DNA of 64,000 bases from Candidatus Methanarcanum hacksteinii (GCA_006954405.1 LVVQ01000001.1:310001-374000); one strand, 5' to 3'. Positions 18,563-28,093 are shown, counted from the stretch's first letter. Notes: generated from the sequence alone by a model not told the origin. Made by a program: numbers and translations.

Positions 18563-18567
18563 TACCC

Positions 18568-19257
18568 TCAACAGTATCTCTCATTCTTGAGTATGACATC
18601 CAATATGTCAGATATGTTGTCACTTCTTATGACATGATCCGCAGCCTCTACGGTGAGATCATCGGTAGGGTTGAATGCGATGCTCATCCCCGTTTCATCG
18701 AACATCTTGATGTCGGTGTATGAGTTCCCTATGGAGACGACCCTACTCGGATCGACACCGAACTCATCGATGAACGCTCTTGTGCGAATACCTTTGTCAC
18801 CTAAAGTACAACCCTTCACATATCCTCCGGTGAGTCTTCCGTCATCATCGGTCAGGAGTCTCACTCCGGAATAACCATCGAAATCGTATTCGTTCGCGAT
18901 CATCCTGGATGCTAATTCCAGTCCTCCGCTGCAGATCACGCATTTGATGTCATTGTAGTGGAGGCATGCCACGGTCTCTTGTATCCCTTTTATCCATGGT
19001 ATGGTCCTCAGGATGTGAAAGATCCTTTTCTCACTGATATCGGGGTCGACACCGAACCACAGGGACAGGTCGCGTCTTATGAACTCATCCTCATCGATCT
19101 CGCCGGAATTGAAGGCGGTCAACGAATCCTCATTGCTCACGCCCATCTCGTCGTGGATGTATCCCCATGTGCTTCTAGGGACGGTAAGGGTGCCATCCAT
19201 GTCGAATATCGCCAAGTCGTAGCGTCTTCCCATACGTCCGTGGATAATATCTGTCAT
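18568..19257 (-). CDS. HAD-superfamily phosphatase (SerB-like)
   Basis: HAD hydrolase with motif I FDMDGTLT, motif II ICSGG, motif III lysine in LGDKGI and motif IV IGNSYTDIKMF. The layout (helical C1 cap between motifs I and II) resembles phosphoserine phosphatase, but the substrate is not certain. The start is placed at 19257 (MTDIIHG); 19233 (MGRRYDL) is an alternative, and the longer frame to 19302 would collide with the divergent TraB gene. It converges with the zinc-finger gene. Confidence 0.8.
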   Translation of the reverse strand: MTDIIHGRMGRRYDLAIFDMDGTLTVPRSTWGYIHDEMGVSNEDSLTAFNSGEIDEDEFIRRDLSLWFGVDPDISEKRIFHILRTIPWIKGIQETVACLHYNDIKCVICSGGLELASRMIANEYDFDGYSGVRLLTDDDGRLTGGYVKGCTLGDKGIRTRAFIDEFGVDPSRVVSIGNSYTDIKMFDETGMSIAFNPTDDLTVEAADHVIRSDNISDILDVILKNERYC

Positions 19258-19304
19258 AATAATCTTGACGTTATCATTTATACCACGATACACATCACGC
19301 ATCG

Positions 19305-20039
19305 ATGATAACGATAATAGGCACGATACATGTTGTGAACATAGCCGAGCCTATAATGTTCTTCATCAAACACATATGGCCGGATGCCGTGCTCGTCGAG
19401 CTGGATGTCACGCGTTACAATGCCCTCCAAGGGAATTCTTCGGAGACCGATGGCGACAAGGCGGACAAGATGTTCGAACAAACCGCGAAATATCAACAGA
19501 AACTCGCTGAGAACAACAGGTCCAGTGTGGGCAACGAGATGCTCACTGCCGTACAGACGGGTAAATTGGTCGGTGCGGAGATTGGTCTCATCGATGATGA
19601 TGCGATGAGGACTCTCCAGAGGGCATGGGATGCCATGCCGTTCGGGGAGAGGTTCAGATACAGATTATCGGTGATACGTGACCGTTTCAAGGGACAGAAG
19701 GATGTACAGAGGATCATCGACGATTCTAAGTATGCGGACCAGGCCATAGAGGATATGCGCCGCAGGTACCCCAATTTCGTGAGGGTGCTCGTGGATGAGC
19801 GCAATGAGAAGATGTCCGCGCAGATCAGAGATTACGCAGAAAGATTCACCAATATCGTCGTCGTTGTGGGGGATGCGCATGTCGAAGGCATAGCCGATGC
19901 CCTTTCCGACATGGAAGTGAGGAAGATCAGGCTCGCAGACATATTAGATAAGGACAGACTTGATAAGGTCAGAGCGTCGTTATGGAACAGAGGAGAGGAG
20001 AATGAGGGTCAAGTTGTTGGCGTACACGCAGAACGCTGA
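19305..20039 (+). CDS. TraB-family protein
   Basis: 244-residue protein of the TraB/PrgY/GumN (Tiki-like) family. The signature GTIHVV near the N-terminus, the glutamate in VLVELDVTRY and VVVVGDAHVEGI near the C-terminus are the conserved putative metal-dependent protease motifs. Bacterial TraB acts on peptide pheromones; archaeal roles are unknown. A TTTATAC box 23-29 bases upstream suggests a leaderless start. It lacks the C-terminal membrane domain of longer archaeal TraB proteins. Its last 38 bases overlap thyX. Confidence 0.8.
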   Translation: MITIIGTIHVVNIAEPIMFFIKHIWPDAVLVELDVTRYNALQGNSSETDGDKADKMFEQTAKYQQKLAENNRSSVGNEMLTAVQTGKLVGAEIGLIDDDAMRTLQRAWDAMPFGERFRYRLSVIRDRFKGQKDVQRIIDDSKYADQAIEDMRRRYPNFVRVLVDERNEKMSAQIRDYAERFTNIVVVVGDAHVEGIADALSDMEVRKIRLADILDKDRLDKVRASLWNRGEENEGQVVGVHAER

Positions 20040-20664
20040 GGCGATCTGTGCAGCTGCAGGTAAATCATGCTATTCCGAGAGATCATCGATGGAATTGGTC
20101 GATGCACCCAATCCGGGTAAGGTCCTTGGGAAGATCGTTGGGATGGGGCACCACTCTGTCATAGAGCATGCTGTCTTCACATTCTCCATCGAAGGGGTGT
20201 CGAGATCATTGACACACCAATTGGTGAGGCACCGTGTCGCATCATTCTCGCAGCAAAGTCAAAGATACGTGTCCATGGATAAGCCCACTTATGTGATCCC
20301 CAAGACTGTCGAGGCGGATCCCGAGCTCAAGAAGGAATTCGAAAGAACGATGTCGGAGATATGGGCATCATACAACAGATTGGTCGAGAAGATCCCTCCA
20401 GAGGATGCGAGATATGTCCTTCCGAACGCATGCACGACCAACATAACGATAACCATGAACGCTAGGGAACTGATCCATTTCTTCTCACTGAGGTGTTGTA
20501 ACCGTGCACAGTGGGAGATCAGGGAGATGGCAGATGAGATGCTCAGACAGTGCAAAGAGGTCTATCCTGTGATATTCAAGGGCGCAGGTCCGCCATGTGT
20601 GAAAGGAGCATGTCCAGAAGGTAAGCTCACGTGCGGTGCGCCAAGGGTCGAATTCAGGGATTGA
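20002..20664 (+). CDS. thyX: Flavin-dependent thymidylate synthase
   Basis: Makes dTMP from dUMP using FAD, NADPH and a methylene-pterin. The ThyX motif appears as RHRVASFSQQSQRY (RHRxxSxxxQSxRY), with GHHSVIEHAVFTF upstream and the C-terminal ITMNARELIHFFSLRCCNRAQWEIR block. The ATG at 20002 has a strong GGAGAGGAGA ribosome site directly before it and overlaps the TraB gene end, so translation is coupled. 220 residues is normal. folP at 57.7 kb may relate to the pterin supply. Confidence 0.96.
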   Translation: MRVKLLAYTQNAEAICAAAGKSCYSERSSMELVDAPNPGKVLGKIVGMGHHSVIEHAVFTFSIEGVSRSLTHQLVRHRVASFSQQSQRYVSMDKPTYVIPKTVEADPELKKEFERTMSEIWASYNRLVEKIPPEDARYVLPNACTTNITITMNARELIHFFSLRCCNRAQWEIREMADEMLRQCKEVYPVIFKGAGPPCVKGACPEGKLTCGAPRVEFRD

Positions 20665-20756
20665 GGCCCATCCAACGGGACCTCATCCGCAACTCACCCA
20701 TCTAGGATACCTTTATATAACGAATTATCTTAATCCGCTTTACTCGGTGAAGATAC

Positions 20757-20948
20757 ATGGGAAGAATCAGACCCACATACATCAAGAGAGTAGCGATTGA
20801 TCTCGTTAACAAGTACCCGAAAGCATTCAACGATGATTTCGAGAACAACAAAGCAATGGTTGGAAGCCTCACAGACGTCTCATCAGTCACGATGAGGAAC
20901 AGGATCGCAGGCTATATCACACGCTATGTTGACCAAGTAGAGATCTAA
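20757..20948 (+). CDS. rps17e: Small ribosomal subunit protein eS17 (S17e)
   Basis: 63-residue archaeal S17e: MGRIRPTYIKRVAIDLVNKYP at the start and the VSSVTMRNRIAGYITRYV end are diagnostic. A CTTTATATAA box about 40 bases upstream is the probable promoter. Monocistronic; a tRNA-Arg gene follows. Confidence 0.96.
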   Translation: MGRIRPTYIKRVAIDLVNKYPKAFNDDFENNKAMVGSLTDVSSVTMRNRIAGYITRYVDQVEI

Positions 20949-20996
20949 ACGCTTTACACCTCTCATTATTAAACCCTAAATTCCGCATTATGATGA

Positions 20997-21073
20997 GCTC
21001 GCGTGGGGTAGCTTGGATATCCTCTGAGATTGCGGATCTTATGACCCGGGTTCGAATCCCGGCGCGAGCGCCA
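20997..21073 (+). tRNA. tRNA-Arg (anticodon GCG)
   Basis: Acceptor GCTCGCG pairs with CGCGAGC; T arm CCGGG-TTCGAAT-CCCGG; anticodon arm TGAGA-TTGCGGA-TCTTA gives anticodon GCG for codon CGC. Discriminator G and an encoded CCA end the gene. The D arm resembles that of the tRNA-Arg at 25.7 kb. Confidence 0.9.
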
Positions 21074-21082
21074 TCCTGTATC

Positions 21083-23023
21083 TCAGAGTTCATCATTCTG
21101 GGATTCTTCAGGCCATACCTTCCTGACTATCTCTGCATCGCCAGGGGGTAGGATCCTTGATACCTCTTCTTCAGGTACCATCAATTCCTTCGCCATGAGT
21201 GCAGCGGTCTTTCCAGCCTTTCCTCTTCCAGGGTGGATGACGAAATATTTGTTGGAGAGCCTCTTCATGGATTCGAGCGGGGCGCACATGACCTTCCTTG
21301 AATTCTCATAGGTTATCTCTCCCACAGCCAGTTCCATCGGAAGATGGTATTCATAATTCCTCTTGCCGCGTATGATGAATGCGCCTCTGGGAACGAACTC
21401 TCCTGCCTGAGGTGTCTTGCTGACCTGATCGGTGTACACCCAATATGCACTTCCATCCGTGAGTGCGGCCACCCATCCTTTGGATTGAGCCAAGGCATAG
21501 ATGCATGCTTCCCTCAGATCCTCTTCCGGAGCATCCTTCCCTTTTTTTATGATCGTGGATGGGGCCCCATGAAGGTCTGCGTGAGCGTACAGATCATCCT
21601 CCTTCAGATGCTTCTTGACGATGTTATCGTTCGTATGTGCATCCTTACCTGCTATCACGAGTCTTCCGGACGGCGCTATGAACCATTTGTATCTCTCGAA
21701 CCAGAACTGTTTCGTTGGCTGTACCTTGTTGGCCATCGCGGCCTTGGTCTTCGCTAATCCTGCTTCTTTTTTCGCAAGTTCATCCAAACTGACATCAAGT
21801 GCGTCTTTGGCCCTCTTGGCCTTCTCGTTTATGTCCTTGCTCTGTTGATAGATGATCGATGCATTGGAATCTATCCCTTCCGTGTAGTCCAAAGGTATCC
21901 TTATGTTGTCGAATTCAGCGACCACCCTGTTTTTGGACGGATCGATCTCTGGAACGAACGGTATCTTCAGTGCCCCTTCCTTGAGTTTCTCCCATGTGAG
22001 CTTCTTCGATTGTTCTGAGAGCACAGCTAGGAGTTCGGTGATCTGTTGATAGTTGGCGTATATCGCGTCAGCTTTCAGTTTGAGATCGTCCGATTCTTCC
22101 TTGTATTGTTCGACCGTCTCGGTCTGTTTGGAGATCCTCTTCTGGAGCTTCACTATCTCCGGATCCACATATTCCTCTGCTTCGGCCTTCTCGGTCTCTG
22201 TTATGAACGCATCTATGGCCTTCGAGGTAGTATCGAATCTCTGTGCGGTGTAGTTGGAATAGATCGACATCTCCATCGGGGATATGTCGATGATATCGCT
22301 CCCGGATCTGTAGAGGATCGATCCATCTCCTCTCATCATCTTCTCTACGACAGAGCTCATGGATTCGAACAATCTTTTGAGATCGTCATCGGAGAGCTCA
22401 TCGACTCTGGTGTTCTTCGGTATGCCTGCTACCTCGCAGGTCTCCTCAGCATACTGCCCTCCGAGATTGATCCCGGTGGCCAATGTCCTCACGGCATCGG
22501 ATGTGGATGATCTCATTATCTCCATGAACTCTTCGAACGGTGAGGATGTTGGATCGAATCTGCGCTTTGGCATGATGTAATCCTCGCCAGGTCTGACGCT
22601 CCTGTCCCTCATCGTCTTATGGATCAGACAATTCACTATCTTGCCATCGAGCACTAGAAGGACATTGCCTCCGCCGAACATCTCGAAGATGAGCTTGTAG
22701 TCGCGATCGGCTTTCAGGACCTCCATGATGACCACGCGGTCGAAACCAGCCTGATATATCTCTCCGATGCGTGCGTTATCCAAATATTTCCTGAGGAATG
22801 TAGCGAACGACTGCGGGGTGACCGGAGTCTCCGGTTTCCTCTCAGGGAGATACAACCATCTCTTATCCTTGAAGAAGACGTCCTTCTTTCCCTGTCCCTG
22901 AACGTTGATACGTAACAGGACATTGTTGCCCCATTGGAATATCTTGTCCATGTGCGCATCCTTCAGTACTGCCATCTCATTGACGACCGAACGGACATCG
23001 AAAGAACTCATCTCCTTCTTCAT
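21083..23023 (-). CDS. rqcH: RqcH/NFACT-family ribosome quality control protein
   Basis: 646-residue NFACT-family protein (archaeal/bacterial RqcH, eukaryotic Rqc2/NEMF), which binds stalled 60S/50S subunits with peptidyl-tRNA and directs C-terminal tailing. NFACT-N starts with SSFDVRSVVNEM; a coiled-coil middle spans about residues 280-470; NFACT-R near the C-terminus shows FWFERYKWFIAPSGRLVIAGKDAHTND and HADLHGAPSTIIKKG. Length is normal for archaea. It converges on a tRNA-Arg and diverges from a tRNA-Thr. Confidence 0.93.
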   Translation of the reverse strand: MKKEMSSFDVRSVVNEMAVLKDAHMDKIFQWGNNVLLRINVQGQGKKDVFFKDKRWLYLPERKPETPVTPQSFATFLRKYLDNARIGEIYQAGFDRVVIMEVLKADRDYKLIFEMFGGGNVLLVLDGKIVNCLIHKTMRDRSVRPGEDYIMPKRRFDPTSSPFEEFMEIMRSSTSDAVRTLATGINLGGQYAEETCEVAGIPKNTRVDELSDDDLKRLFESMSSVVEKMMRGDGSILYRSGSDIIDISPMEMSIYSNYTAQRFDTTSKAIDAFITETEKAEAEEYVDPEIVKLQKRISKQTETVEQYKEESDDLKLKADAIYANYQQITELLAVLSEQSKKLTWEKLKEGALKIPFVPEIDPSKNRVVAEFDNIRIPLDYTEGIDSNASIIYQQSKDINEKAKRAKDALDVSLDELAKKEAGLAKTKAAMANKVQPTKQFWFERYKWFIAPSGRLVIAGKDAHTNDNIVKKHLKEDDLYAHADLHGAPSTIIKKGKDAPEEDLREACIYALAQSKGWVAALTDGSAYWVYTDQVSKTPQAGEFVPRGAFIIRGKRNYEYHLPMELAVGEITYENSRKVMCAPLESMKRLSNKYFVIHPGRGKAGKTAALMAKELMVPEEEVSRILPPGDAEIVRKVWPEESQNDEL

Positions 23024-23112
23024 GGACGGGGTTAGGTCCAGGGATTGAGATAAAGATATCCCATAGGTGTTCAGAAAGATTTATCAAGTGAACCCACATT
23101 GTACGCAATCGT

Positions 23113-23187
23113 GCTGCTGTGGCTAAGGGGTATAGCGGCGCCTTGGTAAGGCGCAGGCCGAGGGTTCAATTCCCTCCAGTAGCTCCA
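23113..23187 (+). tRNA. tRNA-Thr (anticodon GGT)
   Basis: Acceptor GCTGCTG/CAGTAGC (one G-T pair), D arm GCTA...TAGC, anticodon arm GCGCC-TTGGTAA-GGCGC (anticodon GGT), T arm GAGGG-TTCAATT-CCCTC, discriminator T and encoded CCA. A GATTTATC box about 30 bases upstream may be its promoter. Confidence 0.95.
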
Positions 23188-23266
23188 TTCATTCTAACAA
23201 TATATGATAATGTGATTGGGAATAGGTTTGCGGAGGCATAGTGCTATGGCACTACGCCATCTCGAC

Positions 23267-24457
23267 TCAAGCCATTTTGTAGAAGACGAACCCTGACCAG
23301 ATTTTCGGGAAGAAGAATGTGGTCTTCTTCGGCATCCTCTTTCCGATCATGGAGAGTTTCCATATGGTGTCAAGGCTAGGGTCGTTGAGTATGACCGCAA
23401 GATCGTATTCCTTGTTATCCATCTTCTTCTTCACAGACGGATATTCGGCGTCATATGCGATCGTTGCCTTGTCCTCATCCGATTTGTAGATGTCCTTGAG
23501 GATCAGTTCCTGCAGCACATAGGTGTCAAGGCTCCACATGGGATCGTCACCACCGTTGTATCTTGCAAGGATGTACCTTCCCGAGCGGAACATGAGTCCC
23601 ATCTCCCAATCCTTGAGCTCTGACATCATCTCGTCCGCTGAATCCACTTCCTTGGTCTCGAATCTCTTCTGTACCTTGGATATGACACTCTTATCCGAGA
23701 TCTCATCGCTCTTTACAAGTCTGTGCGTGGGCCATATGACCAATCCGCCATCGTCGGATGCAACAAGTGTCGCCAGGACATACGATTTCATCTCGTCATC
23801 AGGATTCTCCAATGAGTAGTTCAACGCAGTCTCATATCTGTGGTGACCATCGGCGATGAGCATCTTCTGATCCGTCAATTCCTTGGAGATCCTATCTGTT
23901 ATGTCTTTATCCGAAATTCTGAAGTATTCGTGTGTGACACCTGCATCATCCTTGAATGAATACAGAGGTACGGCAGCCTTCGCGATGGCATCGTTGAGAT
24001 CCTTGCTGAATCCTTCGAATATACCGAATATCGATTCCAGGTGCGTCTCCATATCCCTGAGGAGATTCAAACGGTCGGCTTTGACCTTGGAGAACGTCTC
24101 CTCATGAGGGATTATGTTCCCATCATCGTATCTTTCCGTCTTCAACCTTCCAACGAATCCTGTTCTGACCTTGGTGACACCATGGTCATCGAACGTTTGC
24201 TTGTACAGGTAGAAGGAATCATCATCCTGTACCAATGCACCATCCTCGATCCATGATTCCAGCTGTTCCCTGGATCCTTTATATCTCTTGTCAGGATCGG
24301 GCATGAGCGTGAGCCTGGTGACATTGTGGGGTTTGTTCTGAAGCTCATTGAGATAATCCCCGCTGATGACATCGTAAGGCGGGGATACGCGGTCCTCTAT
24401 GCTCTCGTCACCTTTCAATGACGGCCTGTATCCTTTGAATGGAAGGAATGTAACCAT
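23267..24457 (-). CDS. DUF1015-family protein
   Basis: 396-residue member of the DUF1015 family, widespread in bacteria and archaea and of unknown function. Family marks: N-terminal FLPFKGYRP and VSPPYDVIS, HEETFSKVKADRLNLL, and the strongly conserved ADGHHRYETAL, which resembles a ParB-type nucleotide-binding site. The start at 24457 (MVTFLPFKGYRP) fits other members better than the in-frame start 24 bases earlier. It precedes hypE-containing DNA on the same strand but 58 bases separate them; co-transcription is possible. Confidence 0.85.
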   Translation of the reverse strand: MVTFLPFKGYRPSLKGDESIEDRVSPPYDVISGDYLNELQNKPHNVTRLTLMPDPDKRYKGSREQLESWIEDGALVQDDDSFYLYKQTFDDHGVTKVRTGFVGRLKTERYDDGNIIPHEETFSKVKADRLNLLRDMETHLESIFGIFEGFSKDLNDAIAKAAVPLYSFKDDAGVTHEYFRISDKDITDRISKELTDQKMLIADGHHRYETALNYSLENPDDEMKSYVLATLVASDDGGLVIWPTHRLVKSDEISDKSVISKVQKRFETKEVDSADEMMSELKDWEMGLMFRSGRYILARYNGGDDPMWSLDTYVLQELILKDIYKSDEDKATIAYDAEYPSVKKKMDNKEYDLAVILNDPSLDTIWKLSMIGKRMPKKTTFFFPKIWSGFVFYKMA

Positions 24458-24515
24458 GGTACACCTACTCATGTGTACCATTGGCGGTTATTATAATATT
24501 CCGTTATCGGGACTG

Positions 24516-25565
24516 TCAACAGATCCTGGGCACGGGGTCCCCTGCCGGCGGTTCGAGTATCCTCTTGCCGCCGATCTCCGTCCTCAGTATGACTCTGGGG
24601 ATGTCGGATTCAGTGGCATGACCTATGATCGCAGCATCCCTTCCGAGCGGATGTTTCCTGAGTTCCTTGACTATCTCTTCGGCCATATCAGGTACGCAGC
24701 CGATGACGACCTTCCCTTCGTTGCCGATGCTGAGCGGATCGATGCCGAGCATATCGCATGCATTCACGACTCCGTCCCTGAGGGGGATGTCCGCATATTC
24801 GATCTCCATGCCGATCTTCGATTTGGAACACCATTCATTGAGTGTGTTGGCCAATCCACCTCTCGTCGGATCCTTCATGGCAACGATCCCTCCGGTCTTC
24901 AATCCAGTCTCGATGAGTCCGTTGAGAGGTGCGACATCGCTCTTCACCTCGCTATCAAAACCGTATCCTTCGCGGAACGACAACAATGCGATGCCATGGT
25001 CCCCGACATATCCGGAGACGATGATGGCATCCCCTGGTCTGACGTTGCTGTCGGTCGCCCATCTCGAATCGACCTTCCTGTATTGCTCAGCAACCTCCAG
25101 GTTGCTGTCCATGTATTTCGATCTCTTGCCTATGGCAGATGTGCACATGACCATCTGGTCCACAGCACCGGCTTCGACAACCTTCGTATCGCCTGTAGCT
25201 ATCGGTACGCCGCACCCTTCAGCTGTCCTGCCCATGGATTCCAGGACCTTATCGACGATATCGATGTCCAATCCTGCTTCAAGGATGAGTGAGCATGAGA
25301 GTGCTAAAGGTGTCGCACCCATGACGGAGATGTCATTCACGGTACCTGCGACGGATATGGAACCGATATCCCCTCCGGGGAAGAACAATGGTTTGACGGT
25401 GTGTCCGTCGGTGGTGAATACGACATCATCTATGACGGCAGAATCATCGAATGAGTCCAACGGGACCTCGGCTTTCATCTTTGGAAAATGCGACGTGATA
25501 TGCTTCGCGAGGAATTCCTGCATGACCTCCCCGCCTGAACCGTGGTTCATTACGACCTTTGCCAT
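24516..25565 (-). CDS. hypE: Hydrogenase maturation factor HypE
   Basis: AIR-synthase-fold enzyme that dehydrates a C-terminal thiocarboxamide to thiocyanate, source of the cyanide ligands of [NiFe]-hydrogenase. The C-terminal PRIC with the terminal Cys acceptor is diagnostic. Other marks are NHGSGGEVMQEFL at the start, DDSAVIDDVVFTTDGHTVKPLFFPGGDIGSISVAGTVND in broken form around residues 40-80, and DPTRGGLA. The start at 25565 (MAKVVMNHGSGG) agrees with family length and follows a GGGTGA sequence; an earlier ATG at 25610 has a TATA-like box about 25 bases ahead, so 15 more residues are possible. It acts with HypB (12.7 kb) and HypC/D/F, not seen here. Confidence 0.93.
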   Translation of the reverse strand: MAKVVMNHGSGGEVMQEFLAKHITSHFPKMKAEVPLDSFDDSAVIDDVVFTTDGHTVKPLFFPGGDIGSISVAGTVNDISVMGATPLALSCSLILEAGLDIDIVDKVLESMGRTAEGCGVPIATGDTKVVEAGAVDQMVMCTSAIGKRSKYMDSNLEVAEQYRKVDSRWATDSNVRPGDAIIVSGYVGDHGIALLSFREGYGFDSEVKSDVAPLNGLIETGLKTGGIVAMKDPTRGGLANTLNEWCSKSKIGMEIEYADIPLRDGVVNACDMLGIDPLSIGNEGKVVIGCVPDMAEEIVKELRKHPLGRDAAIIGHATESDIPRVILRTEIGGKRILEPPAGDPVPRIC

Positions 25566-25711
25566 GTCCGTGCAATCACCCATCCATGCGATAAAGGTTT
25601 CTTTTCCCATCGCTTTGCTATGATGGTCCGATATATGCGTCACATAGTCGATTTCACCGAAGTGGTCAGATTATGAAATGATTTAACTATCTGTTAATGA
25701 ATTGATGTGGC

Positions 25712-25787
25712 GGGCCCATGTGGTAGCTTGGATCAATCCTGATGGTCTTCGGAACCATCGACTCGGGTTCGAATCCCGACGGGCCCA
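25712..25787 (+). tRNA. tRNA-Arg (anticodon TCG)
   Basis: Acceptor GGGCCCA/CGGGCCC (last pair A-C mismatched), anticodon arm ATGGT-CTTCGGA-ACCAT (anticodon TCG), T arm TCGGG-TTCGAAT-CCCGA, discriminator A. CCA is not encoded, unlike the other tRNAs in this window. Confidence 0.88.
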
Positions 25788-25907
25788 TATCTTCGTGAGA
25801 TGTGCTTGTAATCCACGGGATTCAGTCATATGATCGGGATCATCCACTGTTATACGTATCATCAGATATGCAAAATCATCCAGATACGGTCCATTCAGAA
25901 TGAAGGT

Positions 25908-26261
25908 TCAATCACCCTCACGGAGTCCTTCCCATTCATAGATCAGGATCTCATTATCCATCATGGATTGGAACAGTTCCTTGTTACGAACGGATTCCCT
26001 ATCTATGATCCTGACCTTGGTACCGAAGAGATCCTCCAGCTCATCTGTGAACTCGAAGATGTCCCTCATGCTGACGAGTTTTCCTGAATCCATGGACAGT
26101 TCGATCCTATCTTCCGCCCTAGATCCTGTGGACATATAGATGCGATCGACCCCATATCTCTCAGCGATAGGCCTTATGGATGCAGAGATATCTTCCATGT
26201 TCATCATTTCCGTCAAGTATCTGGGCAGATAATATCCTATCCGTTTGGAAACGTTTATCAT
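25908..26261 (-). CDS. Degenerate MNT-type nucleotidyltransferase
   Basis: 117-residue protein that resembles the minimal nucleotidyltransferase (MNT/MntA) fold: a helix IRPIAERYGVDRIYMSTGSRAEDRIELSM is followed by a helix DIFEFTDELEDLFGTKVRIIDRE. The GS start of the catalytic motif remains (TGSRAED) but the expected GxxxxxSDxD acidic pair is missing, so catalysis is doubtful. No HEPN partner lies next to it. The true start may be an internal ATG near residue 19. The plus-strand SMR pair begins 21 bases away, divergently. Confidence 0.55.
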   Translation of the reverse strand: MINVSKRIGYYLPRYLTEMMNMEDISASIRPIAERYGVDRIYMSTGSRAEDRIELSMDSGKLVSMRDIFEFTDELEDLFGTKVRIIDRESVRNKELFQSMMDNEILIYEWEGLREGD

Positions 26262-26282
26262 GTTCGTGGATGTCGGCGCCTC

Positions 26283-26612
26283 ATGGAGATCGCATGGATA
26301 TTGGTCGTCATCGCCGGTTTTCTTGAACCGTGTTGGGTATTCACTATGGAGAAATCTAATAGTTTCAAGGATCTGAAGTGGGGAGCTCTCACGATGGTGT
26401 TGATGGTGTTCGACCTATATCTCTTGTCGATCGTGATGCAGACCCTGGGCGCAGGATTGTCATATGCGATCTGGACCGGTATCGGGGCGGTCTGTACATT
26501 CCTTCTAGGCGTGTTCGTGTATAAGGAATCGGCAACGTTCATCAGGATCGCATTCATATTCATGATAATCGCAGGTATCGTCGGACTCAATCTCACGTCG
26601 GAGGTGCTCTGA
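26283..26612 (+). CDS. SMR-family exporter subunit 1
   Basis: 109-residue, four-helix small multidrug resistance protein. The essential membrane glutamate is at LEPCW near residue 15, and YAIWTGIGAVCTFLLG forms helix 3. It overlaps the next SMR gene by one base, so the two probably form a heterodimer of the type known from YkkCD or paired guanidinium exporters. No ykkC-like riboswitch fits in the short 21-base upstream gap. Substrate unknown: drugs, guanidinium or other cations. Confidence 0.88.
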   Translation: MEIAWILVVIAGFLEPCWVFTMEKSNSFKDLKWGALTMVLMVFDLYLLSIVMQTLGAGLSYAIWTGIGAVCTFLLGVFVYKESATFIRIAFIFMIIAGIVGLNLTSEVL

Positions 26613-26950
26613 TGGATAAGCGTTGGTCCATGATATTCATTGCAGGACTGATGGAGATAGTCTGGGCGGTCGCTATGGATTACTCTGACGGTTTCACAAT
26701 TTGGTACTACGATGTCATCGTAGCCGTATTCTTAGCCGGTAGCACGATCCTTCTTGCAAGATCGCTGAATGCAGGATTGCCCATAGGCACCGCATATGCT
26801 GTTTGGACGGGGATAGGTGCAGTCGGAACATTGGTCGTTTCCACCATTCTCGGTAACGAGGTGCTGTCGGTGTTACGCGTGATATTCGTGATCATGATCA
26901 TCGGCGGGATAATCGGACTTCAGGTCACGACAGGCCCAAGATCGGAATGA
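26612..26950 (+). CDS. SMR-family exporter subunit 2
   Basis: 112-residue partner of the preceding SMR protein, with four hydrophobic helices, the conserved glutamate in LMEIVWAVAM and YAVWTGIGAVGTLVV. Compared with subunit 1 the loop lengths and charges differ, which is typical of heterodimeric SMR pairs with opposite membrane orientation. Immediate coupling by a one-base stop/start overlap. Confidence 0.88.
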   Translation: MDKRWSMIFIAGLMEIVWAVAMDYSDGFTIWYYDVIVAVFLAGSTILLARSLNAGLPIGTAYAVWTGIGAVGTLVVSTILGNEVLSVLRVIFVIMIIGGIIGLQVTTGPRSE

Positions 26951-27064
26951 TGAACACAGAGGATATCTCTGCATCCATAATACCTATCGCTGAGAGATAT
27001 TGGGTGTGTTCACCTTCGGTTGTATTTGTATCATATTAAATTTATTGGATATGTCCAACAAATC

Positions 27065-28093
27065 TCATATCCTCTCTAAGCTGAAGGGATTCTTCATGAA
27101 GTCTATGACGTTCATCACAGTAATTCCCATGCTATTCACATGACAAGGTACATCATCGCCTGTTATCACAAGTTTTCTGAATCCATCGTTCAGTTTCAGG
27201 AATGGTCTGATCTCCTGTTCCTTCTTGATGTCATCATCCATGTGGTATGCTGATTGTATGTAGTACCGGCGATCGCCTTTGTTCGCAACGAAATCTATCT
27301 CCAATTGTTTGTATTCCCTCTTTCCGTCGATGTACTCTCTGATCCCTATGACGCCGACATCCACAGCGAACCCTCTGTATCTGAGTTCGTTGTATATCGC
27401 GTTCTCCATCAGATGTGCATATTCGTCTTGTCTGAATCCGAGTTTCGCGTTCCTTATGCCTAGGTCGGTGGAGTAGTATTTGGAAGGCGTGTCGATATAA
27501 TCCTTGCCTCTTATGTCGAACCGTTTGGATTCTTCGAAGAGGAACGCATCCTCCAAATGCCCAACGTATTCGGATACGGTATTCCATCCAACATCCAATC
27601 CCTTGGTATGTATGGAACATTGCATCCTGTATGGGTTGGTCAATGAACCAATGGCTGAAGAGAGCATATCGAAGATTTTGTTCAGAACATCGGGGTATTG
27701 AATGCCCTTCCTTTCCACTATGTCGCGAACATACACTGTGGATATCAAGGACGAGAGGTAGTTCATCCTATCCTCGTCTCCTAGCCCTATTCCTTCTGGG
27801 AGGCCTCCAAAGGTAAGATATCTCTTCCATGCTGCACGTTCATCAAGGCCAGATACAGGAAGATATTCAGAGAAGGATAGGGGTTGGACCCTTATCTCGG
27901 TGCCTCTTCCTCTGAATTCGGTGACAATGTCTGACGAGAGGAATTTCGAATTGCTCCCAGTAATATATACATCCAATCTTCTGTCCGCGCGGAAACCATT
28001 GATCAAATCTACGAACCCATCTGCCAATTGTATCTCATCGATCATCACGTAGTATTGGCCGTCATCCTTGATGCGGGAGCGTATCTCGTGATC
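27065..28093 (-). pseudogene. 5'-truncated DUF4143 ATPase (remnant A)
   Basis: Remnant of an AAA_14/DUF4143 ATPase. The frame runs from about 28093 (DHEIRSRIKDDGQYYVMIDEIQ) to 27065; a GTG at 28048 could give a 327-residue product. Walker B (MIDEIQ), GSNSKFLSSD sensor region, GGLPEG and the nuclease-like DUF4143 tail with EIDFVANKGDRRYYIQ are kept, but the N-terminal Walker A part is missing. It abuts a second truncated copy head to head at about 28080-28095. Intact homologues are common in gut archaea and bacteria; their function is poorly known. The stable body of the frame means it may still be expressed. Confidence 0.75.

Noticed and set aside
24399..25623. Two long plus-strand open frames (about 300 codons) opposite hypE
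   Set aside because: hypE is certain (PRIC end and full motif set); the antisense frames are codon-bias shadows.
25830..26087. Plus-strand 85-codon frame opposite the nucleotidyltransferase-like gene
   Set aside because: Mirror frame of the minus-strand gene, which has the better protein pattern.
26262..26282. Guanidine (ykkC-type) riboswitch before the SMR pair
   Set aside because: Only 21 bases lie between the divergent genes, too little for any riboswitch.
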